Counted from the first letter of the stretch, positions 9,145 through 18,393 are shown. The stretch: DNA of 64,000 nt from Actinopolyspora biskrensis (GCF_013408175.1 NZ_JACBYW010000002.1:372001-436000); one strand, 5' to 3'. The notes: generated from the sequence alone by a model not told the origin. A program made the numbers and translations.

Positions 9145-9699
9145 TCAGGGCTCGGGAGTGCGCCGGTCCAGTTCGATGCCGGAGGTCCGCAACCAGGACG
9201 CGAGATCGTATTCGTGCCTGGCGAGGGCGTCCACGGTCGTGTGGGTGGCGCACATCGCCCGCTGCGCCGTCTCCTCGTCCAGCAGGCCGGCGCGCAGAGC
9301 GGTGACGAACTCGTCGGTGTCGAGCACCTCGGCGAAGCCCGTTGCCGAAACCACGATGTCCAGGTACAGGTCGACGGTTCGCCACCGCCGTGTCCCGCGC
9401 TCCACGGAGACGACGTCCAGGTAGAAGTCCTGCACCCGCTCGTGACCGGGCCGCCAGCGGAAATCACTGACCCGAAGGTTCAGCTCGGGAAGCAGCCAGG
9501 ACTCGACGTAGGTCAGTTTCGGGTGGTCGACGATCTCACGTGCCATGTAGAGCCCGAACGGCTCCAGACGGTACTCGTCCACGGTCCGTACCCGGCCCTT
9601 GGAGTCGGTGTTGGTCCGTGCGGCCAGGTCGAAGACCTCCACCTTCGGAGGATGGACCGGAAGGCCCATGCTCTCGGCGATCTCCCGTTGTGACGTCAC
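9145..9699 (-). CDS. DUF402 domain protein, copy 2 (nucleoside phosphatase-like)
   Basis: A 184-residue protein of the DUF402/FomD-like family, which includes enzymes that hydrolyse nucleoside di- or triphosphates with divalent metals. The central block FYLDVVSVERG followed by DLYLDIVVS supplies the acidic residues expected for metal binding. DUF402 genes next to uvrB are common in actinobacteria. The GTG at 9699 lies six bases after a TACAGT -10 element (9711 down to 9706 on the minus strand), so the mRNA may be leaderless. It is transcribed divergently from uvrB. Confidence 0.8.
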   Translation of the reverse strand: MTSQREIAESMGLPVHPPKVEVFDLAARTNTDSKGRVRTVDEYRLEPFGLYMAREIVDHPKLTYVESWLLPELNLRVSDFRWRPGHERVQDFYLDVVSVERGTRRWRTVDLYLDIVVSATGFAEVLDTDEFVTALRAGLLDEETAQRAMCATHTTVDALARHEYDLASWLRTSGIELDRRTPEP

Positions 9700-9711
9700 G
9701 CCGACACTGTA
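9700..9711 (-). promoter_or_regulatory. Predicted leaderless -10 for the DUF402 gene
   Basis: On the minus strand TACAGT (9711-9706) is followed by six bases and then the GTG start, which places the expected transcription start at the GTG. No convincing -35 is seen. Confidence 0.5.
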
Positions 9712-9781
9712 CGAGAGTTGTGTGAGTCGTGTCGCCGTTTTCCCGGAACACGACCACGAGGCGGAACGCGGCGGCGGAGCG

Positions 9782-9810
9782 GTGTCGCTCCGAGCTCGTA
9801 AGCTGGGGGC
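9782..9810 (+). promoter_or_regulatory. uvrB promoter, leaderless, resembling a DNA-damage promoter
   Basis: TAAGCT at 9799-9804 lies exactly six bases before the uvrB GTG, giving a predicted leaderless mRNA. The nine bases at 9782-9790 match the RecA-independent damage promoter TTGTCRGTG-N8-TAN3T of mycobacteria at six of nine positions, including the TGTCR core and the eight-base spacing. Confidence 0.5.
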
Positions 9811-11970
9811 GTGGCATTCGCGACTGAGAACCCCGTCCTGGCGCACTCCGAGTTCCGGCCGGTCGGCGAGATCCCGCGCAAGGAGGGAACCTTCCGGGTC
9901 GTCGCCGACTACGAGCCTGCGGGAGACCAGCCCGAGGCGATCGACGACCTGGAAAAACGGATCAACTCCGGTGAGACCAACGTGGTGCTGCTCGGCGCGA
10001 CGGGAACCGGGAAGTCCGCGACCACGGCCTGGCTGATCGAACGCGTACAGCGGCCCACCCTCGTTATGGAGCCGAACAAGACGCTCGCCGCTCAGATGGC
10101 CAACGAGCTGCGCGGGTTCTTCCCGGAGAACGCCGTCGAGTACTTCGTCAGCTACTACGACTACTACCAGCCCGAGGCCTACGTTCCCCAGACCGACACC
10201 TACATCGAGAAGGACTCCTCGGTCAACGAGGACGTCGAGCGGCTGCGCCACTCGGCGACCTCGAACCTGCTGAGCCGGAGGGACTGCGTGGTGGTCTCCT
10301 CGGTGTCGTGCATATACGGCCTGGGGACGCCGCAGTCGTACCTCGATCGCGCGATCGCGCTGTCCGTGGGCGGGGAGACGGACCGCGACGTCCTGCTACG
10401 TGCCCTCGTGGACGTGCAGTACCAGCGCAACGACCTGGCCTTCCAGCGCGGGACCTTCAGGGTGCGCGGGGACACGGTGGAGGTCATTCCCGCCTACGAG
10501 GAGCTCGCAGTTCGCGTGGAGTTCTTCGGTGACGAGATAGAGCGTCTCTACTACCTGCACCCGCTCACCGGGGACGTCGTCCGCGAGGTGCAGGACCTGC
10601 GGATCTTCCCGGCCACGCACTACGTCGCCGGTCCCGAGCGCATGGAACAGGCGATACGCGGGATCGAGGCCGAGCTGGAGGAGCAGCTCGGCAAGCTGGA
10701 ACGCCAGAACAAGCTGCTCGAGGCGCAGCGACTGCGGATGCGTACCCAGTACGACATCGAGATGATGCGCCAGGTCGGTTTCTGCTCGGGCATCGAGAAC
10801 TACTCGCGCCACATCGACGGGCGTGAGCCCGGTTCGGCGCCTGCCACGTTGCTCGACTACTTCCCGGAGGACTTCCTGCTGGTCATCGACGAGTCCCACG
10901 TCACCGTCCCGCAGGTCGGCGGGATGTTCGAAGGTGACGCCTCGCGCAAGCGCACTCTCGTCGAGCACGGTTTCCGGCTGCCGAGCGCCTTGGACAACCG
11001 GCCGCTGACCTGGGAGGAGTTCGCGGACCGCATCGGGCAGACGATGTACCTCTCGGCGACTCCGGGGCCGTACGAGATGCAGCGTTCCGGCGGCGAGTTC
11101 ACCGAACAGGTCATCCGCCCCACCGGGCTGGTCGACCCGGAAGTCGTGGTCAAACCGACCGAGGGACAGATCGACGACCTGGTCGCGGAGGTCCGCGAAC
11201 GCGCGGGCAAGGACGAGCGGGTGCTGGTCACCACGCTCACCAAGAAGATGGCCGAGGACCTGACCGACTACCTGCTGGAGCTGGGTATCCGGGTGCGCTA
11301 CCTCCACTCGGAGGTCGACACCCTGCGCAGGGTCGAACTGCTCCGACAGCTTCGGCTCGGCGAGTACGACGTGCTGGTCGGCATCAACCTCCTGCGTGAG
11401 GGGCTGGACCTGCCCGAGGTCTCGCTGGTCTCGATCCTGGACGCGGACAAGGAGGGTTTCCTGCGTTCGGAGACGAGCCTGGTGCAGACGATCGGCCGGG
11501 CCGCGCGCAACGTTTCCGGCCAGGTCCACATGTACGCCGACGGGGTCACCGAGTCGATGCGACGGGCCATCGAGGAGACCAACCGCAGGCGGGCCAAGCA
11601 GATCGCCTACAACGAGGAACGCGGCATCGATCCGCAGCCGCTGCGCAAGCAGGTGGCCGACATCCTCGACCGGGTTTACACCGAGTCCGAGGACACCGAG
11701 GAGACCGTTGCCGAGGGGGGTTCCGCTCGCAACGCCTCGCGGGGCAAGAAGCCGGGCGGGGAGACCTCCGCCGTGAGTTCGGGGGTGCTCAAGGACCGTG
11801 ACATCGAGTCCATGCCGCGGGCCGAACTGGCCGATCTGGTGCAGCAGCTCAACGACCAGATGATGAACGCGGCACGGGAACTGCAGTTCGAGCTCGCGGC
11901 CCGGCTGCGGGACGAGATCAACGATCTCAAGAAGGAACTGCGCGGTATGGACGAAGCCGGGGTGGAGTAG
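9811..11970 (+). CDS. uvrB: Excinuclease ABC subunit B
   Basis: A 719-residue UvrB, normal for the family. It has Walker A GATGTGKS near residue 65, the beta-hairpin [12 protein letters not shown] that clamps damaged DNA, the helicase motif VIDESHVTV, the C-terminal helicase core with [13 protein letters not shown], and a UVR domain (about the last 40 residues) that contacts UvrC. With UvrA it verifies lesions and with UvrC makes the dual incisions of nucleotide excision repair. The GTG start has no Shine-Dalgarno site but a -10 element six bases upstream. No uvrA or uvrC is in the window. Confidence 0.98.
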   Translation: MAFATENPVLAHSEFRPVGEIPRKEGTFRVVADYEPAGDQPEAIDDLEKRINSGETNVVLLGATGTGKSATTAWLIERVQRPTLVMEPNKTLAAQMANELRGFFPENAVEYFVSYYDYYQPEAYVPQTDTYIEKDSSVNEDVERLRHSATSNLLSRRDCVVVSSVSCIYGLGTPQSYLDRAIALSVGGETDRDVLLRALVDVQYQRNDLAFQRGTFRVRGDTVEVIPAYEELAVRVEFFGDEIERLYYLHPLTGDVVREVQDLRIFPATHYVAGPERMEQAIRGIEAELEEQLGKLERQNKLLEAQRLRMRTQYDIEMMRQVGFCSGIENYSRHIDGREPGSAPATLLDYFPEDFLLVIDESHVTVPQVGGMFEGDASRKRTLVEHGFRLPSALDNRPLTWEEFADRIGQTMYLSATPGPYEMQRSGGEFTEQVIRPTGLVDPEVVVKPTEGQIDDLVAEVRERAGKDERVLVTTLTKKMAEDLTDYLLELGIRVRYLHSEVDTLRRVELLRQLRLGEYDVLVGINLLREGLDLPEVSLVSILDADKEGFLRSETSLVQTIGRAARNVSGQVHMYADGVTESMRRAIEETNRRRAKQIAYNEERGIDPQPLRKQVADILDRVYTESEDTEETVAEGGSARNASRGKKPGGETSAVSSGVLKDRDIESMPRAELADLVQQLNDQMMNAARELQFELAARLRDEINDLKKELRGMDEAGVE

Positions 11971-11997
11971 TCCCGGCTCGTCGACCGAGGTGTGGAC

Positions 11998-12040
11998 CCC
12001 GCCCGCGCGGAGTGGTGGCACTCCGCGCGGGCGGGTGTTT
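11998..12040 (+). terminator. Terminator between uvrB and the acyl-CoA dehydrogenase gene
   Basis: A perfect 16 bp inverted repeat (11998-12013 and 12020-12035) with a six-base loop is followed by TGTTT. It lies between convergent genes and may serve both. Confidence 0.8.
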
Positions 12041-12136
12041 CCATCCCGGCCGCTCGCCGGTGGCGAGGACCTGTCGGACGCGGTCGCCGCTCGCGGGCGA
12101 CCGCGGATCCCGGCGCGGCCTCGCCGCGGGCGGGGA

Positions 12137-13321
12137 TCAGGTGAATGCGCTGTGCCCGGTGATGGATTTGCCCACGATCAGCGTGTTCATCTCGCGGCTG
12201 CCCTCGAAGGAGTAGACGGCTTCCGCGTCGGCGAAGAACTTGGCCACCTCGTAGTCGAGCACGATGCCGTTGCCGCCGAACAGTTCACGTGCCCAAGCCA
12301 CGCACTCGCGCATCTTGGTGGTCGTGAAGCTCTTGGCGAGCGCGGCGTGGTCGGCACCGGCGGTCCCGTCGGCCATCTTCTGGGCCAGCCTGGTCACCAT
12401 GCCGAACATGGCGGTGATGTTGCCGAGCATCTTCACGAGGAGGTCCTGGATCATCTGGAAACCGCCGATGGGCCTGCCGAACTGTTCGCGGTCCACCGCG
12501 TACTCCCGTGCCAGCTCGTAGGCGCGGATGGCCACGCCGAGCGCCTGCCAGGCGACGTTCCCCCTGGTTTTGGCCAGCACCTTGGCGGTGTCCCTGAAGG
12601 TCTCGATGTTCTGGAGCCGGTTCTCCTCCGGAACACGCACCTCGTTCAGCGAGATGTCGGCGTTCTGCACCGAGCGCAGCGCGATCTTGCCCTCGATCTT
12701 GCTCGTGTGGAACCCCGGGGTGTCCTTTTCGACCACGAACCCCTTGACGTTGCCGTCCGACTCGTCCCTGGCCCAGATGACCACCAGATCGGCGAAGGTT
12801 CCGTTGCCGATCCACCGTTTCGCCCCGTTGAGCACCCACTCGTCGTTTTCCCTGCGGGCGGTGGTGCGCATGCCCCCTGCCACGTCGGATCCGCCCTCCG
12901 GCTCGGTCAGGCCGAAGGCGCCGATCTTGTTCCAGGCGACCATGTCCGGCATCCAGCGATCCCGTTGACGCTGGTCACCGCCTCCGTAGATGCTTCCCAT
13001 GGCCAGGCCGGTGTGCACGCCGGAGGCCACGGCCAGCGAGGGGTCGGCCTTGTTCAGCTCGATGCTGAGGAAGCCGTTGAACAGCGGCCTGCGCGTCCGT
13101 CCGTCCCCGTACTCGGGGTACTGGAACCCGGCGATGCCCGTCTTCGCGAAGGTCTCGATCGCTTCGAAGGGGAACTCGGCCCGGTCCCAGGCTTCGTTGG
13201 CCAGCGGTTTGATCTCGCGCTGGACGATCTCGCGGATCTCGGCCAGTTCGGAGCGCTCACCCTCGGTGAGCAGTTCCTCGAAGCCGAAGAAGTCGGGGTC
13301 GGTTTTGACGTTCTTGGGCAT
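12137..13321 (-). CDS. Acyl-CoA dehydrogenase, glutaryl-CoA dehydrogenase-like
   Basis: A 394-residue flavin acyl-CoA dehydrogenase and the last gene of a five-gene CoA operon. The FAD-binding segment GAFGLTEPEGGSD and the C-terminal EGSREMNTLIVGKSITG are seen; the Glu of FEGSREM aligns with the catalytic base of the glutaryl-CoA dehydrogenase branch. These enzymes form a 2,3-double bond in an acyl-CoA, with or without decarboxylation. The ATG at 13321 is preceded by AGAGG at nine bases; an in-frame TTG three codons upstream is less likely. The true substrate is not determinable. Confidence 0.88.
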   Translation of the reverse strand: MPKNVKTDPDFFGFEELLTEGERSELAEIREIVQREIKPLANEAWDRAEFPFEAIETFAKTGIAGFQYPEYGDGRTRRPLFNGFLSIELNKADPSLAVASGVHTGLAMGSIYGGGDQRQRDRWMPDMVAWNKIGAFGLTEPEGGSDVAGGMRTTARRENDEWVLNGAKRWIGNGTFADLVVIWARDESDGNVKGFVVEKDTPGFHTSKIEGKIALRSVQNADISLNEVRVPEENRLQNIETFRDTAKVLAKTRGNVAWQALGVAIRAYELAREYAVDREQFGRPIGGFQMIQDLLVKMLGNITAMFGMVTRLAQKMADGTAGADHAALAKSFTTTKMRECVAWARELFGGNGIVLDYEVAKFFADAEAVYSFEGSREMNTLIVGKSITGHSAFT

Positions 13322-13368
13322 TGTTATCAACCTCTTCCAGTGGAAACCGGATCTGTGCGCGCCGGTGG

Positions 13369-14337
13369 TCAGTCCGTGTTCTCGGTTCGGCGGAGGGCTT
13401 CGGTGATCGCGAGTTGCTTGCGGTCACGCTGTGCGGAGCGCGCGCGGTACGCTTCGGCGTCGCCGCCGTAGGCCCGTTCGGTCTGCTCGGCCAGGGTGTC
13501 GATGTTCGCGGCGTCGAGCTCGGGGGTGCCGAGGTCCTTCCAGCGTTCGGCCATTCCCCGGCCGAGGTGCTCGACCATGTGCCGGATCCCCCCGGGGCCC
13601 CCTCCGAGGTGGAAGCTCTCGAAGGGACCCACTGCGGCCCAGCGGTTGCCGAGGGAGTTCTTCACGATCGTGTCCAGCTGCTCGGCGTCGACCACACCGC
13701 GCAGCACGAGGTCGAACGACTCGGCCAGCACGGCGCTCTGCAGCCGGTTGGCCACGAACCCCGAGGTTTCGCGATGCAACCGCACCGGAGTCTTACCGAG
13801 GCTCCGGTAGAACTCGAAGGCCGTTTCGCCGACGGATTCGGCGGTGCGCTCCCCGGGGACCACCTCCACGAGCGGGACCACGTGCGGTGGGTTGAAGGGG
13901 TGCGCGACCAGTGTCCGGGCCGCGGCCTCGTCCGACAGCCGCGCGGCGATGTCGCTGGGCAGCAGCCCCGAGCTCGAGGAGGCGAGCACGGCCTCCTCCG
14001 GGGCCGCGTCCGCGACGCGCCGGAACAGCTCCCGTTTGGTCTCCACCCGCTCGGGGCCGTTCTCCTGGACTATGTCGGCGTGTTCGGCGGCCCATTCGGG
14101 ATCGTCGCCCAGCTCGATCCGTTCGCGCGGGTCGGAGCTCCCGAGCTCGGGAAGGCCCGCGCTCAGCGACGGCAGGGCGGCTTCCAACGACTCCCGCAGG
14201 TCGGTGCGCGGGTCGGACAGCCGCACGCGCATTCCGTGAGCCGCGAAGAGCGCGGCCCAGGCGAGCCCGATGGTCCCCGCCCCGATGACCGCGGCGGTCT
14301 CGAAGCGAGCGGACGGTGAATTCGGTGAATCCGTCAT
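13369..14337 (-). CDS. 3-hydroxyacyl-CoA dehydrogenase family protein (lambda-crystallin / carnitine 3-dehydrogenase type)
   Basis: A 322-residue NAD-dependent enzyme. The dinucleotide site AVIGAGTIGLAWAALFAAHG is N-terminal, followed by LASSSSGLLPSDIA and HPFNPPHVVPLVEVVPG, the family's catalytic His-Pro-Phe-Asn-Pro segment. It has only one C-terminal helical domain, as in lambda-crystallin-like members (L-gulonate and carnitine 3-dehydrogenases), rather than the longer beta-oxidation type. It would oxidise a 3-hydroxy acid or its CoA ester to the 3-keto form, which suits the acetoacetate decarboxylase-like neighbour 18 bp upstream. Confidence 0.85.
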   Translation of the reverse strand: MTDSPNSPSARFETAAVIGAGTIGLAWAALFAAHGMRVRLSDPRTDLRESLEAALPSLSAGLPELGSSDPRERIELGDDPEWAAEHADIVQENGPERVETKRELFRRVADAAPEEAVLASSSSGLLPSDIAARLSDEAAARTLVAHPFNPPHVVPLVEVVPGERTAESVGETAFEFYRSLGKTPVRLHRETSGFVANRLQSAVLAESFDLVLRGVVDAEQLDTIVKNSLGNRWAAVGPFESFHLGGGPGGIRHMVEHLGRGMAERWKDLGTPELDAANIDTLAEQTERAYGGDAEAYRARSAQRDRKQLAITEALRRTENTD

Positions 14338-14355
14338 GATGCCTTCCTTCTGCGC

Positions 14356-15096
14356 TCACCGCTCGTGCAGGTAGTCGTGAACCGGGTGCGCCGGTCCGAG
14401 CGTCAGGTCCGTGAGGATGTGGCTCGCCGAGACGATTCCGCGTACCGGAAGATCGGCGAGCGGCGCCAGCGCGTGCTCGAAGAGCTGGAGGCGAGCCGGT
14501 GCGGTCCAGGCCTGCTTGACCGTGATGTCGGTGATCTCGGTGCGCACCAGTTCGCACACGCGTGGCGTCCGGTCGTTGCCGGGGACGATGTTGAGCATGT
14601 AAGTGGGAACTGTGATCTGCTCCCCGGCGCGGTCGGCCTCCAGCGGCTGGTGCTTGTACCCCATGGTGGCCGTGGCCACGCGTTGGCTACCGTAGTCCAG
14701 AGTTCCGACCAGGGCAGCGTGCTCGGTGTGCAGCTCGGGTGTGGCCAGCACCTTCGGGTAGGCGCTCAGCTCGCGTCCCGAGGCGATGGCCGGGAAGTTG
14801 TCCAGGTACATCGCGTGCAGGTACTCGCCGTGTTCGTCCCCGAGACGTACCGGGACGGCCTGGCCCGCTTCGGTGTAGGGACCGAAGGAGGTCACCTCGT
14901 TCATGCGCATGATCTCGAAGCGGACCAGTGGCTCCTCGACGACCAGCGGCTCCGGCACGACTGCTCGCAGCGCGTCGTAGTCGGTGCGGTAAACGACGTT
15001 CAGGTACTCGCGGTCGGTGAAACGGGGGACGCTGGCCGCGAAAGCCGGGTTGGTCAGCGGTGTGGTCAAAGCCTGGCGGACTTGTTCCGAACGCAT
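14356..15096 (-). CDS. Acetoacetate decarboxylase-like protein
   Basis: A 246-residue protein of the acetoacetate decarboxylase superfamily. The motif ELSAYPKV places the Schiff-base lysine at residue 115, the same number as in the clostridial enzyme. The adjacent second lysine, which lowers its pKa there, is Val here, so the activity may differ from simple acetoacetate decarboxylation. Conserved segments RFEIMRMNEVTSFGPYTE and YLDNFPAIASGREL precede it. It sits between crotonase and 3-hydroxyacyl dehydrogenase genes, which suggests decarboxylation or related imine chemistry on a 3-keto acid made by the neighbour. Confidence 0.82.
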   Translation of the reverse strand: MRSEQVRQALTTPLTNPAFAASVPRFTDREYLNVVYRTDYDALRAVVPEPLVVEEPLVRFEIMRMNEVTSFGPYTEAGQAVPVRLGDEHGEYLHAMYLDNFPAIASGRELSAYPKVLATPELHTEHAALVGTLDYGSQRVATATMGYKHQPLEADRAGEQITVPTYMLNIVPGNDRTPRVCELVRTEITDITVKQAWTAPARLQLFEHALAPLADLPVRGIVSASHILTDLTLGPAHPVHDYLHER

Positions 15097-15107
15097 GCCG
15101 GACCTCC

Positions 15108-15884
15108 TTACCGCGCGGACCAGTTCGGTGAGCGACGTTCCGCGAAGGCACGTGCTCCTTCGGCGAAGTCCTCGGAGGCAAGCAGTGTGCGGAGCTCGTC
15201 GCGTTGGGCCGTGAAGGCCTGCTGCTCCGAGTCGCGTGCCGCCGTCCGGGAGACTCGTTTGGCGGACTTGACCGCGAGGGGGGCGTTCCGCGAGATTCCG
15301 GCGGCCAGTTGCAGAGCCGTGGCTTCGGCAGCGCCGTCCTCCGCGGTTCTGTTGACCACGCCGAGTTCGGCCGCGCGCTCGGCCGTGATCGTCTCCCCGG
15401 TGAGTATCAGTTCCATCGCCAGGTGGTACGGAATCCGGTTGGGGAGGCGTACGGCTCCGCCCCCACCCGCGATCAGCCCGCGCTGGACCTCGGGAAGGGC
15501 GAACTTCGTGCTCGATCCGGCGACGACGATGTCGCAGGCGAGGGCGAGCTCGAATCCTCCACCCATCGCGAAGCCCTCGACCGCCGCGATGAGCGGCTTG
15601 TCGGGCTCGGCCTCGGTCAGCCCCGCGAATCCCTTGCCCGCGATCGAGGCGGACTCCCCGTTGGCTGCGGCTTTGAGGTCCATGCCCGCGCTGAACATCC
15701 GTTCCGCCCCGGTGAGCACCCCGACACGCAGTTGCGGGTCCTCGTCCAGGCGCCGCACGGCTTCGGCGATGCCTTCGGCCACCGCGGTGTTCACGGCGTT
15801 GCGGGCCTTCGGCCGGTCGATCGTGACCACGAGCGTGCTCTCGTGAACCTCCGTGCGCACCGGTTGGTTCTCGGTGTCCGTCAT
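15108..15884 (-). CDS. Enoyl-CoA hydratase/isomerase (crotonase) family
   Basis: A 258-residue crotonase-fold protein. The two oxyanion-hole segments are visible: MFSAGMDLKAA and EGFAMGGGFELALACD. Members add water to, or isomerise, a 2-enoyl-CoA. The stop lies 12 bp before the decarboxylase-like gene and the ATG starts 4 bp after the CoA-transferase stop, so it is tightly operonic. CaiD-like crotonobetainyl-CoA hydratases belong to this family, but nothing in the sequence fixes that role. Confidence 0.9.
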   Translation of the reverse strand: MTDTENQPVRTEVHESTLVVTIDRPKARNAVNTAVAEGIAEAVRRLDEDPQLRVGVLTGAERMFSAGMDLKAAANGESASIAGKGFAGLTEAEPDKPLIAAVEGFAMGGGFELALACDIVVAGSSTKFALPEVQRGLIAGGGGAVRLPNRIPYHLAMELILTGETITAERAAELGVVNRTAEDGAAEATALQLAAGISRNAPLAVKSAKRVSRTAARDSEQQAFTAQRDELRTLLASEDFAEGARAFAERRSPNWSAR

Positions 15885-15888
15885 TCGT

Positions 15889-17100
15889 TCACTCCTGTGT
15901 CTCGTCCGAGTGGTCGGAGCCGCCGAGCACCTCGGCGGTGTCCTGTCCGGGCAGGGGGGCGTGCCTGCGGACGGAGGCGGGGGTGCGGGAGAAGTTCACC
16001 GGGATCCCCACGACCCGGTAACTTCCCTCCGTCGGGTGCTCTGCCACGTCCAGCAGGTGTCCTTCGCGCACGTAGGGGTCCTCCGTGGCGTCGTCCAGGC
16101 GAAGGACCGGGCCGACGGGGATGCTGTGCTTCGTTCCGACTTCGATCCACTCGTCCGAGGTCAGTTCCGGGGTGACTGATTCGATCAGTTGCGCCAGGTC
16201 CTGGCCGTCCTCGCGGACGTCGATGAACTCCCCGTTGACCCTGGGGTCCTCCACCAGGTCGGGGCGCCCCGCGGCGGCGAACAGGTCGCGGAAGTTCTGC
16301 GGGGTGTACGGAATGATCATGACCAGTCCGTCCTTGGTGGGCCGCGCCCGGTGGCCCTGGTTCAGCGAGTTGGGGAACCCGGTGGGTCCCATCGGGGGGT
16401 CGAAGGCGTTGCCCTGCAGGTGTTCGATCATGTTGAAGGACAGCAGCGTGTCGGCCATCGGGACCTCCACGCGCTGGCCCTCACCCGTGGCTCGCTGGTG
16501 CAGCAGCGCGGCCATGGTGGAGTAGGCGATCGTGAGGGCGGTGACCTTGTCGGCGAGGATGCTGGGCAGCACCGCGGGCGTTCCGATGTCACCGGCCCGT
16601 TGGGCCAGGTCGATCATTCCGGAGGCCGCCTGGACGGTTTCGTCGTAGGCGGCCAGCTCGGCTCGCTCCGAGTCGGGGCGGAAGCCCTGCGCGTGCGCGT
16701 AGACCAGCGCGGGGTTGCGCTGCGCGAGGTTCTCGTAGTCCATGCCGAGCCGTTGCAGTGCTCCCGCCCGCATGTTGGTGATCAACAGGTCGGCCTCGTC
16801 GATCAGCCCGAGTGCGCGTTCCCGCTCCTCGGGGGCTTTGAGGTTGAGCTCCACGCTGCGCTTGTTGCGGTTGACGTTGAGGTGCAGCGGAGTCATTCCG
16901 GGGGTGCGGTGGGTGGTGCCGAGGCGTGCGCTGTCCCGGGGTGATTCGATCCGGATCACGTCGGCTCCGAGGTCTCCGAATATCTGGGCCGCGTACGGGC
17001 CCATCACCACCGTGGACATGTCGATGACTCGAACTCCCGCCAGCGGCCCGGAGGAGTTCCGCTTTTCCCCGTTGGGGCGCGTACCGGTGGTATCCGACAT
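15889..17100 (-). CDS. CaiB/BaiF (class III) CoA-transferase
   Basis: A 403-residue family III CoA-transferase, which moves CoA from a donor ester to a carboxylic acid and would activate the operon's substrate. The N-terminal block PLAGVRVIDMSTVVMGPYAA and the segment ILADKVTALTIAYSTMAALL, which carries the Asp that forms the enzyme-acyl anhydride, are clear. The ATG at 17100 is preceded by GGGGAGA; a longer reading adds 13 residues without support. It is the first gene of the operon, downstream of an operator-like palindrome at 17145-17162. Confidence 0.9.
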   Translation of the reverse strand: MSDTTGTRPNGEKRNSSGPLAGVRVIDMSTVVMGPYAAQIFGDLGADVIRIESPRDSARLGTTHRTPGMTPLHLNVNRNKRSVELNLKAPEERERALGLIDEADLLITNMRAGALQRLGMDYENLAQRNPALVYAHAQGFRPDSERAELAAYDETVQAASGMIDLAQRAGDIGTPAVLPSILADKVTALTIAYSTMAALLHQRATGEGQRVEVPMADTLLSFNMIEHLQGNAFDPPMGPTGFPNSLNQGHRARPTKDGLVMIIPYTPQNFRDLFAAAGRPDLVEDPRVNGEFIDVREDGQDLAQLIESVTPELTSDEWIEVGTKHSIPVGPVLRLDDATEDPYVREGHLLDVAEHPTEGSYRVVGIPVNFSRTPASVRRHAPLPGQDTAEVLGGSDHSDETQE

Positions 17101-17144
17101 GGTTTCTCCCCGTCGATCATTGAAACTTATTAACCTCACTAACG

Positions 17145-17162
17145 ACAGTACGACCGTACTGT
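17145..17162. promoter_or_regulatory. Operator-like palindrome upstream of the CoA-transferase operon
   Basis: A perfect inverted repeat, ACAGTACG-AC-CGTACTGT, lies 45 bp before the CoA-transferase ATG. Between it and the gene is an AT-richer stretch that can hold a -10 element. It is a likely repressor or activator site; the upstream LysR product or an unlinked TetR protein could bind it. Confidence 0.65.
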
Positions 17163-17322
17163 GTCCGTTTCAACTGATCCGCTGGATCGTCTCGCGAAAA
17201 ACTGCGTGACCGCTGTGGTCACGCCTTTCGTGAAAGGGGCGGGGGGTGGTGTTCGGAAATTTTTCGGGGAATCGTCCGTTTTTCGGCGGGGAGGGCGCTC
17301 CGGTCTCTCGCGCGGGGGCGGT

Positions 17323-18225
17323 CTACCGGTCCGGCAGCGTCCCTTTTGCCTCTTCCACGGGTTCTCGCAGTTCGCAGCCCTCCGCGGCCCGGTCGAGCCG
17401 CCAGATCAGCCCCGTGGCGAGCGCGGGGGAGAAGTCCTCGAACGGAAGGACTATCTGTTCGTCCGTGCGGTACTTGTGCATTCCGCTTTCCGGGTCGAGC
17501 ATGGAAATGGCGAATGCCGAACCGTTCGCGACGAGCTCGCTGACAGCGGAATAATCCCCGGTGCTCAGATGGATTCTCTTCTTGATTCCCGCGTTGTCCA
17601 GGCGCTTTTCCAACTGCTCGAAGTAAAGGGGTGCGGTGGCGGGGGCGGGCACGACGTAGGAGTGGTCGGTGAGTTCGTCCAGGGAAACGCTCGTGTGGTC
17701 CCCGAATTCGGCGCGCGGCAGTACGGCGCCGAGCGGTTCGCGCGCCACCTCCACGATCCCGAGGGAACTCGCGTGCACGGGGAGGTGCACCAACGCCATG
17801 GCCAGCTCGCCGCGGGAGACCGACCGCACCAGCTCGTCGGTGTTCGCGGGCCAGCGCTTGATCCGGAAGTCCTGCGCGCACCGGCGCTCCAGTCGTATGA
17901 GCCTGTCCCGGACCCGGGAGTGCAAGCCGGGGGCGACGCCGATGGAGACGGTCGGTGTGGAACTTCCCACCGCTTGACGCATTCGCCAGGGGATGTCGTC
18001 GAACCGGTGCACCACGTCCTTGGCAGTGGGCAGCAGGTGACGGCCCGCCTCGGTCAGCTCCACGTTGTGCGAGTCCCGTTCGAGCAAGGTCATGCCCAGC
18101 TCTCGCTCCAGGTCGCGAATACGCTGGCTCAGCGGTGATGTCGCCATGTGGAGCTGGCGGGCGGCCCGCGAGAAGCTCAGGTTCTCCGCGACCGCCACGA
18201 AGTAGCGCAGGTGGAAGATCTCCAT
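17323..18225 (-). CDS. LysR-family transcriptional regulator
   Basis: A 300-residue LysR regulator. The N-terminal winged helix MEIFHLRYFVAVAENLSFSRAARQLHMATSP... fits the family, with the recognition helix at ATSPLSQRIRDLE, and a periplasmic-binding-protein-like effector domain follows from about residue 90. It lies upstream of the CoA-transferase operon in the same direction, not divergent from it, with 222 bp between. It probably controls that operon in response to its substrate. The ATG at 18225 is chosen because the domain begins there. Confidence 0.88.
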   Translation of the reverse strand: MEIFHLRYFVAVAENLSFSRAARQLHMATSPLSQRIRDLERELGMTLLERDSHNVELTEAGRHLLPTAKDVVHRFDDIPWRMRQAVGSSTPTVSIGVAPGLHSRVRDRLIRLERRCAQDFRIKRWPANTDELVRSVSRGELAMALVHLPVHASSLGIVEVAREPLGAVLPRAEFGDHTSVSLDELTDHSYVVPAPATAPLYFEQLEKRLDNAGIKKRIHLSTGDYSAVSELVANGSAFAISMLDPESGMHKYRTDEQIVLPFEDFSPALATGLIWRLDRAAEGCELREPVEEAKGTLPDR

Positions 18226-18393
18226 CACGATCGAGACTACTCGGAGCCACTGGTGCTTTCCGACCACTCGTCTCCCCCGAACGGATCAGGGGCGCGCCGC
18301 GCGGGAGGGCGCCCGCCGGGACGGCGCGGCTCATCCGGCCTAGGATTCCGGTGTGGACGAGCGTGCGACGAACGATCGGAAAGGTGTGCACCC

